From NCBI RefSeq assembly GCF_001022965.1, contig NZ_LECZ01000023.1:434001-498000 (forward strand): a stretch of 64,000 nucleotides of DNA, written 5' to 3'. This DNA is from Enterobacter genomosp. O. Its GTDB lineage: Bacteria; Pseudomonadota; Gammaproteobacteria; Enterobacterales; Enterobacteriaceae. The notes under the pieces are model-generated. The model was given only the letters and a program-made list of their open reading frames with translations, did not search any database and was not told where the DNA came from. Of the stretch, positions 9,351-17,639 are shown one piece after another; within the stretch, counting starts at the first letter, position 1, and every line of letters starts with the position of its first letter. A program made the position numbers and the translations under genes.

Positions 9351-9360
9351 GGTACACCTC
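9348..9360 (-). promoter_or_regulatory. pcnB ribosome site with AUU start
   Basis: On the minus strand GAGGTG (9360-9355) stands four bases before ATT (9350-9348). The frame is open and matches the conserved PcnB N-terminus from that ATT on. AUU starts are subject to IF3 discrimination, so this likely keeps PcnB scarce, as shown for E. coli. Confidence 0.8.
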
Positions 9361-9392
9361 GTAGTGTGTTTTGTTATGAAAAAAGCGGCTAA

Positions 9393-10283
9393 TCATAGCT
9401 CAGCGCAACGCATTTGAGAATGCTGGATTTTTGGCACCGCTGTGAGCGTCCAGTGAGCCGTTGCCATTTTCAGCAGTTCGTCAATACGCAGATCCTGCCA
9501 TTCGTTGGTTACATTCTGGTTGAGAAATCGCAGCGCGTCGATCAAAACAGGGCGCGGATCGCCCTCTGGCAGGGCAGGGGCGTGATTTTGCTTCGACAGC
9601 TTACAGCCCTGCTCGTTGACCGCCAGCGGCAGATGAATGTAATCCGGTGCCGTCCAGCCAAACTGGTGATAAAGCGAGATTTGTCGCACGGTAGGCTCGA
9701 CTAGGTCCGCGCCGCGCACGATTTCCGTCACGCCCTGAAAATGATCGTCCACCACCACCGCCAGGTTATAGGCAAACAGGCCGTCACGGCGGTGAATAAT
9801 AAAATCCTCGCGTGCAAGACGCTCATCGGCAAGGATTTCACCGGAGAGTAAATCGTTAAAGCGCGTCACCGGGGTGCGCTGCTTGATACGTACGGCGGCA
9901 TTTTCCGGGGGAAGATTCAGCGTGCGGCAGTGACCGTCATAGACCCCTCCCACGCTCTGGATACGCGCGCGGGTGCAGGTGCAGTTATAGGAAAGCCCCT
10001 GAGCGCTAAGCCAGGCCAGGCGTTCCCGATAAGCGTCGTGACGTTTTGACTGCCAGAGAACCTCGTCATCCCAGTGAAGACCATAATGTTCCAGCTGACG
10101 CAGAATGGATTCTGCTGCACCGGGAACTTCACGCGGAGGGTCTATATCTTCAATGCGAACGAGCCATTTGCCCTGGCTGGCGCGAGCCTGCAGGTAGCTG
10201 CCTAGCGCGGCAATTAATGAGCCGAAGTGTAATTCACCGGAAGGAGATGGCGCGAAGCGCCCAATATAGTGTGATTCAGACAT
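9393..10283 (-). CDS. gluQ: Glutamyl-Q tRNA(Asp) synthetase
   Basis: A paralogue of the glutamyl-tRNA synthetase catalytic core that attaches glutamate to the queuosine base of tRNA(Asp) instead of to a tRNA 3' end. The 296-residue protein has the class I motifs [15 protein letters not shown] near the N-terminus (HIGH variant) and KLSKQ in the C-terminal half, and it lacks an anticodon-binding domain. The zinc ligands Cys-x-Cys, Tyr and Cys are present in [19 protein letters not shown]. It lies downstream of dksA and is separated from it by a terminator hairpin, so it is probably expressed by read-through. Confidence 0.96.
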   Translation of the reverse strand: MSESHYIGRFAPSPSGELHFGSLIAALGSYLQARASQGKWLVRIEDIDPPREVPGAAESILRQLEHYGLHWDDEVLWQSKRHDAYRERLAWLSAQGLSYNCTCTRARIQSVGGVYDGHCRTLNLPPENAAVRIKQRTPVTRFNDLLSGEILADERLAREDFIIHRRDGLFAYNLAVVVDDHFQGVTEIVRGADLVEPTVRQISLYHQFGWTAPDYIHLPLAVNEQGCKLSKQNHAPALPEGDPRPVLIDALRFLNQNVTNEWQDLRIDELLKMATAHWTLTAVPKIQHSQMRCAEL

Positions 10284-10295
10284 ATCAACAGTAAC

Positions 10296-10318
10296 AAGGC
10301 GGGAGAGACTCCCGCCTT
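10296..10318 (-). terminator. Terminator between dksA and gluQ
   Basis: A perfect 10-bp stem (AAGGCGGGAG/CTCCCGCCTT, 3-base loop) lies 24 bp past the dksA stop and 12 bp before the gluQ ATG; only a short T-rich run follows. A terminator in this gap is known to limit gluQ expression in Shigella. Confidence 0.8.
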
Positions 10319-10342
10319 TGGAGTGTGTAAACAGCGCTGGCG

Positions 10343-10798
10343 TTAACCGGCCATCTGTTTTTCGCGGATTTCGGCCAGCGTTTTACAGTCGATGCACAGA
10401 TCGGCGGTTGGACGCGCTTCCAGGCGACGAATACCAATTTCAACACCGCAGGATTCGCAGTAGCCAAAATCTTCGTCTTCGACTTTTTTCAGCGTTTTCT
10501 CGATTTTTTTGATCAGTTTGCGTTCGCGGTCACGGTTACGCAGTTCGAGGCTGAACTCTTCTTCCTGAGCGGCACGGTCTACCGGGTCCGGGAAGTTAGC
10601 AGCTTCATCCTGCATATGAGTAACGGTGCGATCGACTTCATCCCTGAGTTGATTACGCCATGCTTCAAGAATACGCCTGAAGTGCGACAGCTGGGCTTCG
10701 TTCATATACTCTTCGCCCGGCTTCTCTTGATACGGCTCCACCCCAGCGATGGCGAGAATACTCAGGGACGATGTTTTACGGTTTTGCCCTTCTTGCAT
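10343..10798 (-). CDS. dksA: RNA polymerase-binding transcription factor DksA
   Basis: Binds the secondary channel of RNA polymerase and, with ppGpp, represses rRNA promoters and activates amino-acid promoters. The 151-residue protein has a central coiled coil with the tip aspartates in FPDPVD and a four-cysteine zinc finger (CESC and CIDC). The start is the ATG at 10798, with AAGGAG upstream, giving [11 protein letters not shown] as in E. coli; an in-frame codon six residues further upstream lacks a ribosome site. A small CCCC/GGGG hairpin lies in the leader at 10827-10845. Confidence 0.98.
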   Translation of the reverse strand: MQEGQNRKTSSLSILAIAGVEPYQEKPGEEYMNEAQLSHFRRILEAWRNQLRDEVDRTVTHMQDEAANFPDPVDRAAQEEEFSLELRNRDRERKLIKKIEKTLKKVEDEDFGYCESCGVEIGIRRLEARPTADLCIDCKTLAEIREKQMAG

Positions 10799-10974
10799 GT
10801 TGCTTCTCCTTAACACGCACTATCGATCCCCGTGTTGGGGGAAAAATCAGGTCGCTATAAATAGCAGATGCTTTTCCGGATGGCAATTATCTAAACGTAA
10901 CACTTGACAAGCCTGTGAGGAAAAGCGTATTTGCGCACGCGGCCAGAACACTTAATCATCAATCGTCTAATCCC

Positions 10975-11679
10975 TTATAAGACAATGGGAAGAGAGGATC
11001 TCAGAGTCATATTATCGGCAGAAAGTTCCGCTTTATAAGCTAAAACCTCTACCCCCTGCTTTTGTGCCTCATTCAACAATTGCGCGTATTTAGGATCAAT
11101 ATGGCGGGCAGGGGAGAAACGTTCAATGGCTGAATGCAATACCGCAAACAGCAATACGGCGCGTTTGCCCGCCGCCGCAACACTCATTAGCTCTCGCAGA
11201 TGCTTCTGGCCACGTAGCGTTACCGCATCCGGGAAGTAGCCATTTTCCTGTTCCGCTAACGTCACTGATTTTACTTCAATATAGCACTCAGGCCTGTCTT
11301 CCGCCTGTAACATGAAGTCAATTCTGCTGCCTTCATCGCCATACTTCACTTCGCTTTTATGCGTGCCATAACCCACCAGTTCGGGAAGGGTACCAAAGGT
11401 CAGGGCTTCCTTAACTAATTGATTCGCGCGCAGGGTGTTAACGCAAATAAATGCCCCGTTTTGCGTTTCTGTCATTTCCCAGGTATGCGCATATTTGCGT
11501 TTAGTATTTTCTGAAGTGGAATACCAGACCCTGTCACCCGGCGTTGCACACCCCGTCATGGCACCCGTGTTGGGACAGTGCAGGGTGAGCTGAACGCCTT
11601 CGGGCGTGATCACGTCGGCAAGGAAGCGTTTGTAGCGTTGGATCAGCGTGGCGTGCTGCAGGGGAGGATCAAACTTCAT
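10975..11679 (-). CDS. sfsA: DNA-binding sugar fermentation stimulation protein
   Basis: A 234-residue SfsA-family protein. E. coli SfsA was named for improved maltose use when overexpressed and binds DNA; the family also shows a nuclease-like fold, so its real role is unsettled. Conserved blocks include [11 protein letters not shown] near residue 35, [10 protein letters not shown], and a catalytic-looking D-x-E-V-K stretch ([17 protein letters not shown]). The start at 11679 gives the normal length and [19 protein letters not shown]. The gene overlaps the end of thpR by 11 bp, so the two are co-transcribed. Confidence 0.95.
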   Translation of the reverse strand: MKFDPPLQHATLIQRYKRFLADVITPEGVQLTLHCPNTGAMTGCATPGDRVWYSTSENTKRKYAHTWEMTETQNGAFICVNTLRANQLVKEALTFGTLPELVGYGTHKSEVKYGDEGSRIDFMLQAEDRPECYIEVKSVTLAEQENGYFPDAVTLRGQKHLRELMSVAAAGKRAVLLFAVLHSAIERFSPARHIDPKYAQLLNEAQKQGVEVLAYKAELSADNMTLRSSLPIVL

Positions 11680-12223
11680 CAGAATTCCTTTCGGTGTTGC
11701 CCAGCGTCCAGCGCTGGAGCGGCGTATAGCGGGTGCGTCCCTGTGCAAAGACGGATTCGTAAAGCGCAAATTTATTGACCGGAAAAGCCCAGTGAAAACC
11801 CGGTGGCGGAATAGCAACGGCCTGACCGGCATCGCGCAGCAGCGTGATATGCGGATGAAACGGCTGCGGGCTCTGATAGCAGCCGCTGCGTGCCGCCTGT
11901 GCGCGCAGCATATTTGCCAGCTGCAATAGCCCGCGCGGCGGCTGGCGGGTCCCCAGCCAGAGCACGCGCGAACGCAGCCACTGACCCGCGTCGTCGAGGT
12001 GCAGCGTAAATTCCGGCTGGGAAATCCGCCCCGCCATAGCGGCTAGTGCCCGCTGTTTGTCGGCGCTGACGTCGCCCAAAAAGGCCAGCGTCAGGTGCAG
12101 GTTAGCGGCCGCAACGGGGCGGCCTGCTTCCGGCGGGAAGTGTTCAGCACGCCAGCGAACAATTTGACGCTGTATTGTGGTGGGCAATTCAATGGCAAAA
12201 AACAGCCGTTTCGACTCAGGCAT
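11669..12223 (-). CDS. thpR: RNA 2',3'-cyclic phosphodiesterase (2H family)
   Basis: A 184-residue 2H-phosphoesterase (LigT family) that opens 2',3'-cyclic phosphates and was first known as an RNA 2'-5' ligase activity. Both histidine motifs are present: HLTL after [11 protein letters not shown] near residue 43 and HITL in [10 protein letters not shown] near residue 130. The start at 12223 gives [14 protein letters not shown], the conserved N-terminus; the frame stays open far upstream only because it lies opposite hrpB. It diverges from hrpB with about 70 bp between the starts and overlaps sfsA at its 3' end. Confidence 0.94.
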   Translation of the reverse strand: MPESKRLFFAIELPTTIQRQIVRWRAEHFPPEAGRPVAAANLHLTLAFLGDVSADKQRALAAMAGRISQPEFTLHLDDAGQWLRSRVLWLGTRQPPRGLLQLANMLRAQAARSGCYQSPQPFHPHITLLRDAGQAVAIPPPGFHWAFPVNKFALYESVFAQGRTRYTPLQRWTLGNTERNSDEV

Positions 12224-12296
12224 ACGGGGGACTCGGTAATGATATGCGCCGATGCTACAATGTACGCCGACTAATGTTAACCCTCTGGAGCTGTTA

Positions 12297-14726
12297 GTGT
12301 CCTCATTGCCGGTCGCCGTTGTCCTTCCCGAGCTTCTCGCTGCCTTACGCCATGCCCCGCAGGTTTTGCTAAACGCCCCTACGGGAGCCGGTAAATCCAC
12401 CTGGCTGCCGCTACAGATTCTGAAAGACGGGAATATCGGCGGAAAAATAATCCTGCTGGAGCCGCGCAGGCTTGCCGCGCGCAACGTGGCGCAGCGCCTG
12501 GCGGAACTGCTGGACGAAAAAACGGGAGAGACGGTGGGGTACCGCATGCGCGCGGAAACCTGCGTGGGACCTTCCACGCGGCTTGAGGTGGTGACCGAGG
12601 GGATCCTCACCCGCATGCTGCAAAACGATCCGGAGCTGACCGGCGTCGGGCTGGTGATCCTGGATGAGTTTCACGAGCGCAGCCTGCAGGCGGATCTGGC
12701 CCTGGCGCTCTTGCTGGACGTGCAGCAGGGGCTGCGCGACGATCTTCGGCTGCTCATCATGTCGGCTACGCTGGACAACGAGCGGCTGCAGCAGGCGTTA
12801 CCGCACGCACCGGTAATTAGCTCGGAGGGGCGGGCGTTCCCGGTCGAGCGGCGTTATCAGCCGCTGCCGGCTCATCAGCGTTTTGATGAGGCCGTGGCTA
12901 TTGCAACCGCAGAGCTGCTGCGTCAGGAATCCGGTTCGCTGCTGCTGTTTTTACCCGGCGTGGGCGAGATTCAGCGCGTGCAGGAGCAGCTGGCCTCTCG
13001 CGTAGGCCGCGACGTGCTGCTTTGCCCGCTCTACGGTGCGCTGTCGCTGGCCGAGCAGCGTAAAGCGATCCTGCCCGCGCCTGCGGGACAGCGCAAGGTG
13101 GTGCTGGCAACCAATATTGCTGAAACCAGTTTGACCATTGAAGGTATTCGCCTGGTGGTGGATAGCGCGCAGGAGAGGGTGGCAAGCTTTGACCCGCGTA
13201 CCGGGTTGACGAAACTCCTGACGCAACGCATTAGCCAGGCGTCGATGGTGCAGCGCGCGGGCCGTGCGGGACGTCTTGAGCCGGGTATTTGTCTCCATTT
13301 AACCAGCGCGGAGCAGGCTGAACGCGCGGCGCAGCAAAGCACACCGGAGATTTTACAAAGCGATTTGTCCGGCCTGGTGATGGAACTGCTGCAGTGGGGC
13401 TGCCCGGAACCCGCTCAGTTGACCTGGCTTAACCCTCCTCCCGGCGTGAACCTTGCCGCGGCGCGCGCTTTACTGACCCAGCTCGGAGCGCTTGACGGCG
13501 AGCGGTTGTCCTCTCGCGGGCAAAAAATGGCCGCGCTGGGGAATGAGCCTCGCCTGGCCGCCATGCTGGTGGCTGCACAGGGAGACGATGAAATTTCTAC
13601 GGCCGCGAAACTGGCAGCTATCCTTGAGGAGCCGCCGCGCGGAGGCAGTAGCGATCTGGCCCAGGCCTTTTCGCGCAGTCAGGGGAACTGGCAGCAGCGG
13701 GCGCAGCAGCTGTGTAAGCGGCTTAACAGCCGCGGCGGCGTGCCAGACAGTGAGAGTATCCCACGGCTGCTGGCGCAGGCGTTTCCGGACCGGATTGCGC
13801 GTCGGCGCGGGCTGGACGGACGCTATCAGCTGGCAAACGGCATGGGGGCGATGCTGGACAGCGATGACGCCCTGACGCGTCACGAGTGGCTGATTGCGCC
13901 GCTCTTGCTGCAGGGGAGTCACTCCCCGGATGCCCGTATTTTGCAGGCGATTGCCGTGGATATTGACGCCCTGACGCACGTGTGCCCGCAGCTGCTCCAG
14001 CAGTCCGATATCGTCGAGTGGGATGATGCGCAGGGTACGCTGAAGGCATTTCGTCGTCGCCAGATAGGTAAACTGACCCTCGGGACGAAGCCGCTGGCGA
14101 AGCCGTCGGAAGAAGAGCTGCACCAGGCCATGCTGAACGGTATCCGGGAAAAAGGGCTCGGCGTGCTGAACTGGTCGCCAGAGGCGGAACAGTATCGTCT
14201 TCGCCTGCATTGCGCCGCGCGCTGGCTGCCGGAGTATGCCTGGCCCGCGGTGGATGATGAAACATTGCTTGGCTCTCTGGAGCGCTGGTTACTGCCGCAA
14301 ATGCACGGCGTTCACTCGCTTCGGGCGCTGAAAGCGCTTGATGTTAAGGTCGCGTTACAGAATTTACTCGACTGGTCATTACGTCAACGTCTGGATAGTG
14401 AACTGCCAGAGCATTACACTGTGCCGACCGGAAGCCGGATTGCCGTTCGTTATCACGAGGATAATCCGCCGGCGCTGGCGGTACGGATGCAGGAGATGTT
14501 TGGGGAGGCAACCACGCCGTCTATTGCCGAAGGGCGCGTTCCGATGGTGCTTGAGCTCCTGTCGCCTGCGCATCGCCCGCTGCAGATCACCCGCGATCTG
14601 GCAGCGTTCTGGGCGGGAAGCTACCGTGAGGTGCAAAAAGAGATGAAGGGGCGCTATCCCAAACACGTCTGGCCGGACGATCCGGCGAATACGGCGCCGA
14701 CGCGGCGGACGAAGAAGTATTCGTAA
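12297..14726 (+). CDS. hrpB: ATP-dependent RNA helicase-like protein HrpB
   Basis: A DEAH-box helicase of 809 residues; its physiological substrate is not established, although Xanthomonas and Borrelia relatives affect mRNA processing or expression. Walker A is APTGAGKST near residue 28, the DEFH box (VILDEFHERS) is the DEAH variant, and motifs SAT, TNIAETS and QRAGRAGR follow. The C-terminal HrpB domain ends APTRRTKKYS. The start is GTG at 12297, with GGAG six bases upstream, which gives exactly the E. coli length; the ATG at 12252 is in frame but has no ribosome site. Confidence 0.95.
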   Translation: MSSLPVAVVLPELLAALRHAPQVLLNAPTGAGKSTWLPLQILKDGNIGGKIILLEPRRLAARNVAQRLAELLDEKTGETVGYRMRAETCVGPSTRLEVVTEGILTRMLQNDPELTGVGLVILDEFHERSLQADLALALLLDVQQGLRDDLRLLIMSATLDNERLQQALPHAPVISSEGRAFPVERRYQPLPAHQRFDEAVAIATAELLRQESGSLLLFLPGVGEIQRVQEQLASRVGRDVLLCPLYGALSLAEQRKAILPAPAGQRKVVLATNIAETSLTIEGIRLVVDSAQERVASFDPRTGLTKLLTQRISQASMVQRAGRAGRLEPGICLHLTSAEQAERAAQQSTPEILQSDLSGLVMELLQWGCPEPAQLTWLNPPPGVNLAAARALLTQLGALDGERLSSRGQKMAALGNEPRLAAMLVAAQGDDEISTAAKLAAILEEPPRGGSSDLAQAFSRSQGNWQQRAQQLCKRLNSRGGVPDSESIPRLLAQAFPDRIARRRGLDGRYQLANGMGAMLDSDDALTRHEWLIAPLLLQGSHSPDARILQAIAVDIDALTHVCPQLLQQSDIVEWDDAQGTLKAFRRRQIGKLTLGTKPLAKPSEEELHQAMLNGIREKGLGVLNWSPEAEQYRLRLHCAARWLPEYAWPAVDDETLLGSLERWLLPQMHGVHSLRALKALDVKVALQNLLDWSLRQRLDSELPEHYTVPTGSRIAVRYHEDNPPALAVRMQEMFGEATTPSIAEGRVPMVLELLSPAHRPLQITRDLAAFWAGSYREVQKEMKGRYPKHVWPDDPANTAPTRRTKKYS

Positions 14727-14742
14727 TGCAGGGAAGAGGGGA

Positions 14743-14793
14743 GTGCGGCCTGATGCCCTCACCCCGGCCCTCTCCCACAGGGAGAGGGAGAAA
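14743..14793 (-). repeat. GC-rich palindromic intergenic repeat, copy 1
   Basis: The motif TCCCTCTCCC-tgt-GGGAGAGGG followed by GGGGTGAGGGCATCAGGCCGCAC, read on the minus strand. The same element recurs at 23609, 26958 and 33712. It begins 17 bp after the hrpB stop. It resembles the box C class of enterobacterial intergenic repeats. Confidence 0.85.
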
Positions 14794-14878
14794 GAGATTT
14801 TGAGAGATTTCTTCTTTCACAGATCGGTGGAAGAAAAGAGAATCGGGCCTTTGCGCCTGAAAGTTGCGGAGAAAAAGC

Positions 14879-17404
14879 ATGGCGGGGAATGACCGCGAGC
14901 CAATAGGACGTAAGGGAAAACCAACGCGTCCGGCGAAAGAAAAGGTAAGCCGTCGTCGCCTCAGAGATGAGGACTATGACGATGACTATGAAGACGATTA
15001 TGAGGATGAAGAACCGATGCCGCGTAAAGGGAAAGGCAAAGGGCGTAAGCCTCGGGGCAAGCGCGGCTGGTTCTGGCTGCTGCTGAAGCTGTTTATTATT
15101 TTTGTTGTGCTGATGGCGATTTACGGCGTGTATCTGGATCAGAAGATCCGCAGCCGTATCGACGGTAAAGTCTGGCAGCTACCTGCGGCAGTGTATGGCC
15201 GTATGGTGAACCTTGAGCCAGATATGTCCATCAGTAAGAACGAGATGGTGAAGCTGCTGGAAGCCACCCAGTATCGTCAGGTGTCTAAAATGACGCGCCC
15301 TGGCGAATTTACCGTGCAGGCAAATAGCATTGAGATGATCCGCCGTCCGTTTGATTTCCCGGACAGCAAAGAGGGGCAGGTGCGCGCGCGTCTGACCTTT
15401 GACGGCGATCGTCTGGATATTATTGAGAACATGGATAACAACCGTCAGTTCGGTTTCTTCCGTCTCGATCCCCGTCTGATCACCATGCTCTCCTCGGCAA
15501 ACGGCGAACAGCGCCTGTTCGTTGCGCGTAACGGTTTCCCGGATCTGCTGGTGGACACCCTGCTGGCAACCGAAGACCGTCACTTCTACGAGCACGATGG
15601 CATCAGCCTCTACTCGATTGGTCGTGCGGTACTGGCTAACCTCACTGCGGGCCGTACCGTGCAGGGGGCGAGTACCCTTACCCAGCAGCTGGTGAAGAAC
15701 CTGTTCCTCTCCAGCGAACGCTCTTACTGGCGTAAAGCTAACGAAGCGTACATGGCCGTGCTGATGGATGCGCGTTACAGCAAGGATCGTATCCTTGAGC
15801 TGTATATGAACGAGGTGTACCTCGGTCAGAGCGGCGATAACGAAATCCGCGGCTTCCCGCTGGCGAGCCTGTACTACTTTGGCCGTCCGGTGGAAGAGCT
15901 GAGCCTCGACCAGCAGGCACTGCTGGTGGGTATGGTGAAAGGGGCGTCCATTTATAACCCGTGGCGTAACCCGAAACTGGCGCTCGAGCGTCGTAACCTG
16001 GTGCTGCGCCTGCTGCAACAACAGCAGGTGATTGACCAGGAGCTGTACGACATGCTGAGCGCGCGTCCACTCGGCGTTCAGCCGCGCGGTGGCGTGATTT
16101 CTCCTCAGCCGGCGTTTATGCAGCTGGTGCGTCAGGAGCTGCAAAGCAAGCTCGGTGATAAGGTCAAAGATCTCTCCGGCGTGAAGATCTTCACCACCTT
16201 TGACTCCGTCGCGCAGGATGCGGCAGAGAAAGCGGCTGTGGAAGGCATTCCGGCGCTGAAGAAACAGCGTAAGCTGAGCGATCTGGAAACCGCGATGGTG
16301 GTGGTTGACCGTAACTCCGGCGAAGTTCGCGCGATGGTGGGCGGTGCCGAGCCGCAGTTTGCGGGCTACAACCGTGCCATGCAGGCGCGTCGCTCGATCG
16401 GCTCTTTGGCAAAACCTGCGACCTATCTCACTGCACTGAGCCAGCCAAATCAGTATCGCCTGAATACCTGGATTGCGGATGCGCCGATCTCCCTGCGTCA
16501 GCCTAACGGCCAGGTCTGGTCACCGCAGAACGATGATAAACAGTTCAGCGGCCAGGTCATGCTGGTGGATGCTTTAACGCGCTCAATGAACGTGCCAACG
16601 GTTAACCTGGGGATGTCGCTGGGCCTGCCGGCCATTGTCGATACCTGGCAGAAACTCGGCGTGTCGAAAGATCAGCTGCATCCGGTGCCTGCGATGATCC
16701 TCGGGGCGCTTAACCTGACGCCGATCGAAGTGGCGCAGGCGTTCCAGACCATTGCCAGCGGGGGTAACCGCGCGCCGCTGTCTGCTCTGCGTTCGGTGAT
16801 TGCCGAAGATGGCTCCGTGCTGTATCAGAGCTTCCCGCAGGCAGAACGTGCCGTTCCTGCTCAGGCAGCCTATATGACGCTGTGGACGATGCAGCAGGTT
16901 GTGCAGCGCGGTACCGGCCGTCAGCTGGGGGCGAAGTATCCGGGTCTGCATCTGGCGGGTAAAACCGGGACCACCAACAACAACGTCGATACCTGGTTCG
17001 CCGGTATCGATGGCCGTGAAGTGGTGATCACCTGGGTAGGCCGCGACAACAACCAGCCGACCAAGCTGTACGGTGCGAGCGGGGCGATGTCGATTTACCA
17101 GCGCTATCTGGCGAATCAGTCCCCTGTGCCGCTGAATCTGGTTGCGCCGGAAGACATCGTTGATATGGGCGTGGACAGTTCAGGTAACTTTGTCTGCGGC
17201 GGCGGGATGCGTACCCTGCCTGTCTGGACCACAAACCCGGACTCGCTGTGCCAGCAAAGTCAGCCAGAACAGCCAACGGGTAACCCGTTCGACCAGTCTT
17301 CTCAGCCACAGCAGCCGCAGCAGCAACAGCCGCAGCAGCAGAATGAGAAGAAAGACAGCGACGGTGTCGCGGGCTGGATTAAAGACATGTTCGGCGGTAA
17401 CTAA
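14879..17404 (+). CDS. mrcB: Penicillin-binding protein 1b (bifunctional peptidoglycan synthase)
   Basis: An 841-residue class A PBP that polymerises glycan strands and cross-links them at the inner membrane. The cytoplasmic N-terminus has an acidic run ([14 protein letters not shown]) and a basic stretch, and one membrane segment spans about residues 64-86. The UB2H domain follows, then the glycosyltransferase with catalytic Glu232 in [11 protein letters not shown]. The transpeptidase has SLAK, SMN and KTGT motifs. The tail is Q/P-rich and ends in the conserved [10 protein letters not shown]. The ATG at 14879 matches the long E. coli form. Confidence 0.98.
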   Translation: MAGNDREPIGRKGKPTRPAKEKVSRRRLRDEDYDDDYEDDYEDEEPMPRKGKGKGRKPRGKRGWFWLLLKLFIIFVVLMAIYGVYLDQKIRSRIDGKVWQLPAAVYGRMVNLEPDMSISKNEMVKLLEATQYRQVSKMTRPGEFTVQANSIEMIRRPFDFPDSKEGQVRARLTFDGDRLDIIENMDNNRQFGFFRLDPRLITMLSSANGEQRLFVARNGFPDLLVDTLLATEDRHFYEHDGISLYSIGRAVLANLTAGRTVQGASTLTQQLVKNLFLSSERSYWRKANEAYMAVLMDARYSKDRILELYMNEVYLGQSGDNEIRGFPLASLYYFGRPVEELSLDQQALLVGMVKGASIYNPWRNPKLALERRNLVLRLLQQQQVIDQELYDMLSARPLGVQPRGGVISPQPAFMQLVRQELQSKLGDKVKDLSGVKIFTTFDSVAQDAAEKAAVEGIPALKKQRKLSDLETAMVVVDRNSGEVRAMVGGAEPQFAGYNRAMQARRSIGSLAKPATYLTALSQPNQYRLNTWIADAPISLRQPNGQVWSPQNDDKQFSGQVMLVDALTRSMNVPTVNLGMSLGLPAIVDTWQKLGVSKDQLHPVPAMILGALNLTPIEVAQAFQTIASGGNRAPLSALRSVIAEDGSVLYQSFPQAERAVPAQAAYMTLWTMQQVVQRGTGRQLGAKYPGLHLAGKTGTTNNNVDTWFAGIDGREVVITWVGRDNNQPTKLYGASGAMSIYQRYLANQSPVPLNLVAPEDIVDMGVDSSGNFVCGGGMRTLPVWTTNPDSLCQQSQPEQPTGNPFDQSSQPQQPQQQQPQQQNEKKDSDGVAGWIKDMFGGN

Positions 17405-17409
17405 CTTTT

Positions 17410-17445
17410 TAAAGCCCTCTTCCCAGGAAGGGGGCTTTTTTCACC
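17410..17445 (+). terminator. Terminator after mrcB
   Basis: AAGCCC(TCTTCC) pairs with (GGAAGG)GGGCTT, followed by TTTTT, starting 6 bp past the mrcB stop; a strong Rho-independent terminator separating mrcB from the iron-regulated fhu operon. Confidence 0.9.
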
Positions 17446-17546
17446 CGTAAAACCCATTTTGTTAACCCTCGCTTTAACTCTGATTAACCCTTCGTTTTCT
17501 CTTGTCTATTTCTTAAACCCTTAATTCTCGTAGGGCCGCATACTGC

Positions 17547-17618
17547 TTGCTATGCAACCAGCGTTTCGCATATTATTCTGGCGCTCATAATAATAATTCT
17601 CGTTTACGTTATCATTCA
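17547..17618 (+). promoter_or_regulatory. fhuA promoter with Fur operator
   Basis: Candidate -35 TTGCTA (17547-17552) and -10 TATTAT (17571-17576) are 18 bp apart. Immediately downstream, 17586-17618 contains overlapping Fur-box-like sequence: ATAATAATAATTCTC and the inverse GTGAATGATAAC. Iron-loaded Fur would cover the transcription start and repress the operon. The layout is nearly that of E. coli fhuA. Confidence 0.75.
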
Positions 17619-17639
17619 CTTTCACATCAGAGATTCAAC

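Noticed and set aside
10827-10845. Hairpin in the dksA leader considered as an sfsA terminator
   Set aside because: It lies more than 100 bp after sfsA, next to the dksA ribosome site, with a short stem; the U-rich run is on the wrong side for termination on the minus strand.
11680-11832. 51-codon N-terminal extension of sfsA
   Set aside because: It lies within thpR in another frame; SfsA family length and N-terminus start at 11679.
12224-12616. N-terminal extension of thpR
   Set aside because: The frame stays open only because it is antisense to hrpB; the conserved protein begins at 12223.
15179-16144. 321-codon open frame opposite mrcB
   Set aside because: Shadow of PBP1b; rich in His/Gln/Arg as expected for reversed frames of a GC-rich gene.
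17547-17639. 31-codon extension of fhuA
   Set aside because: It covers the promoter and Fur box; the signal peptide and ribosome context fit the ATG at 17640.
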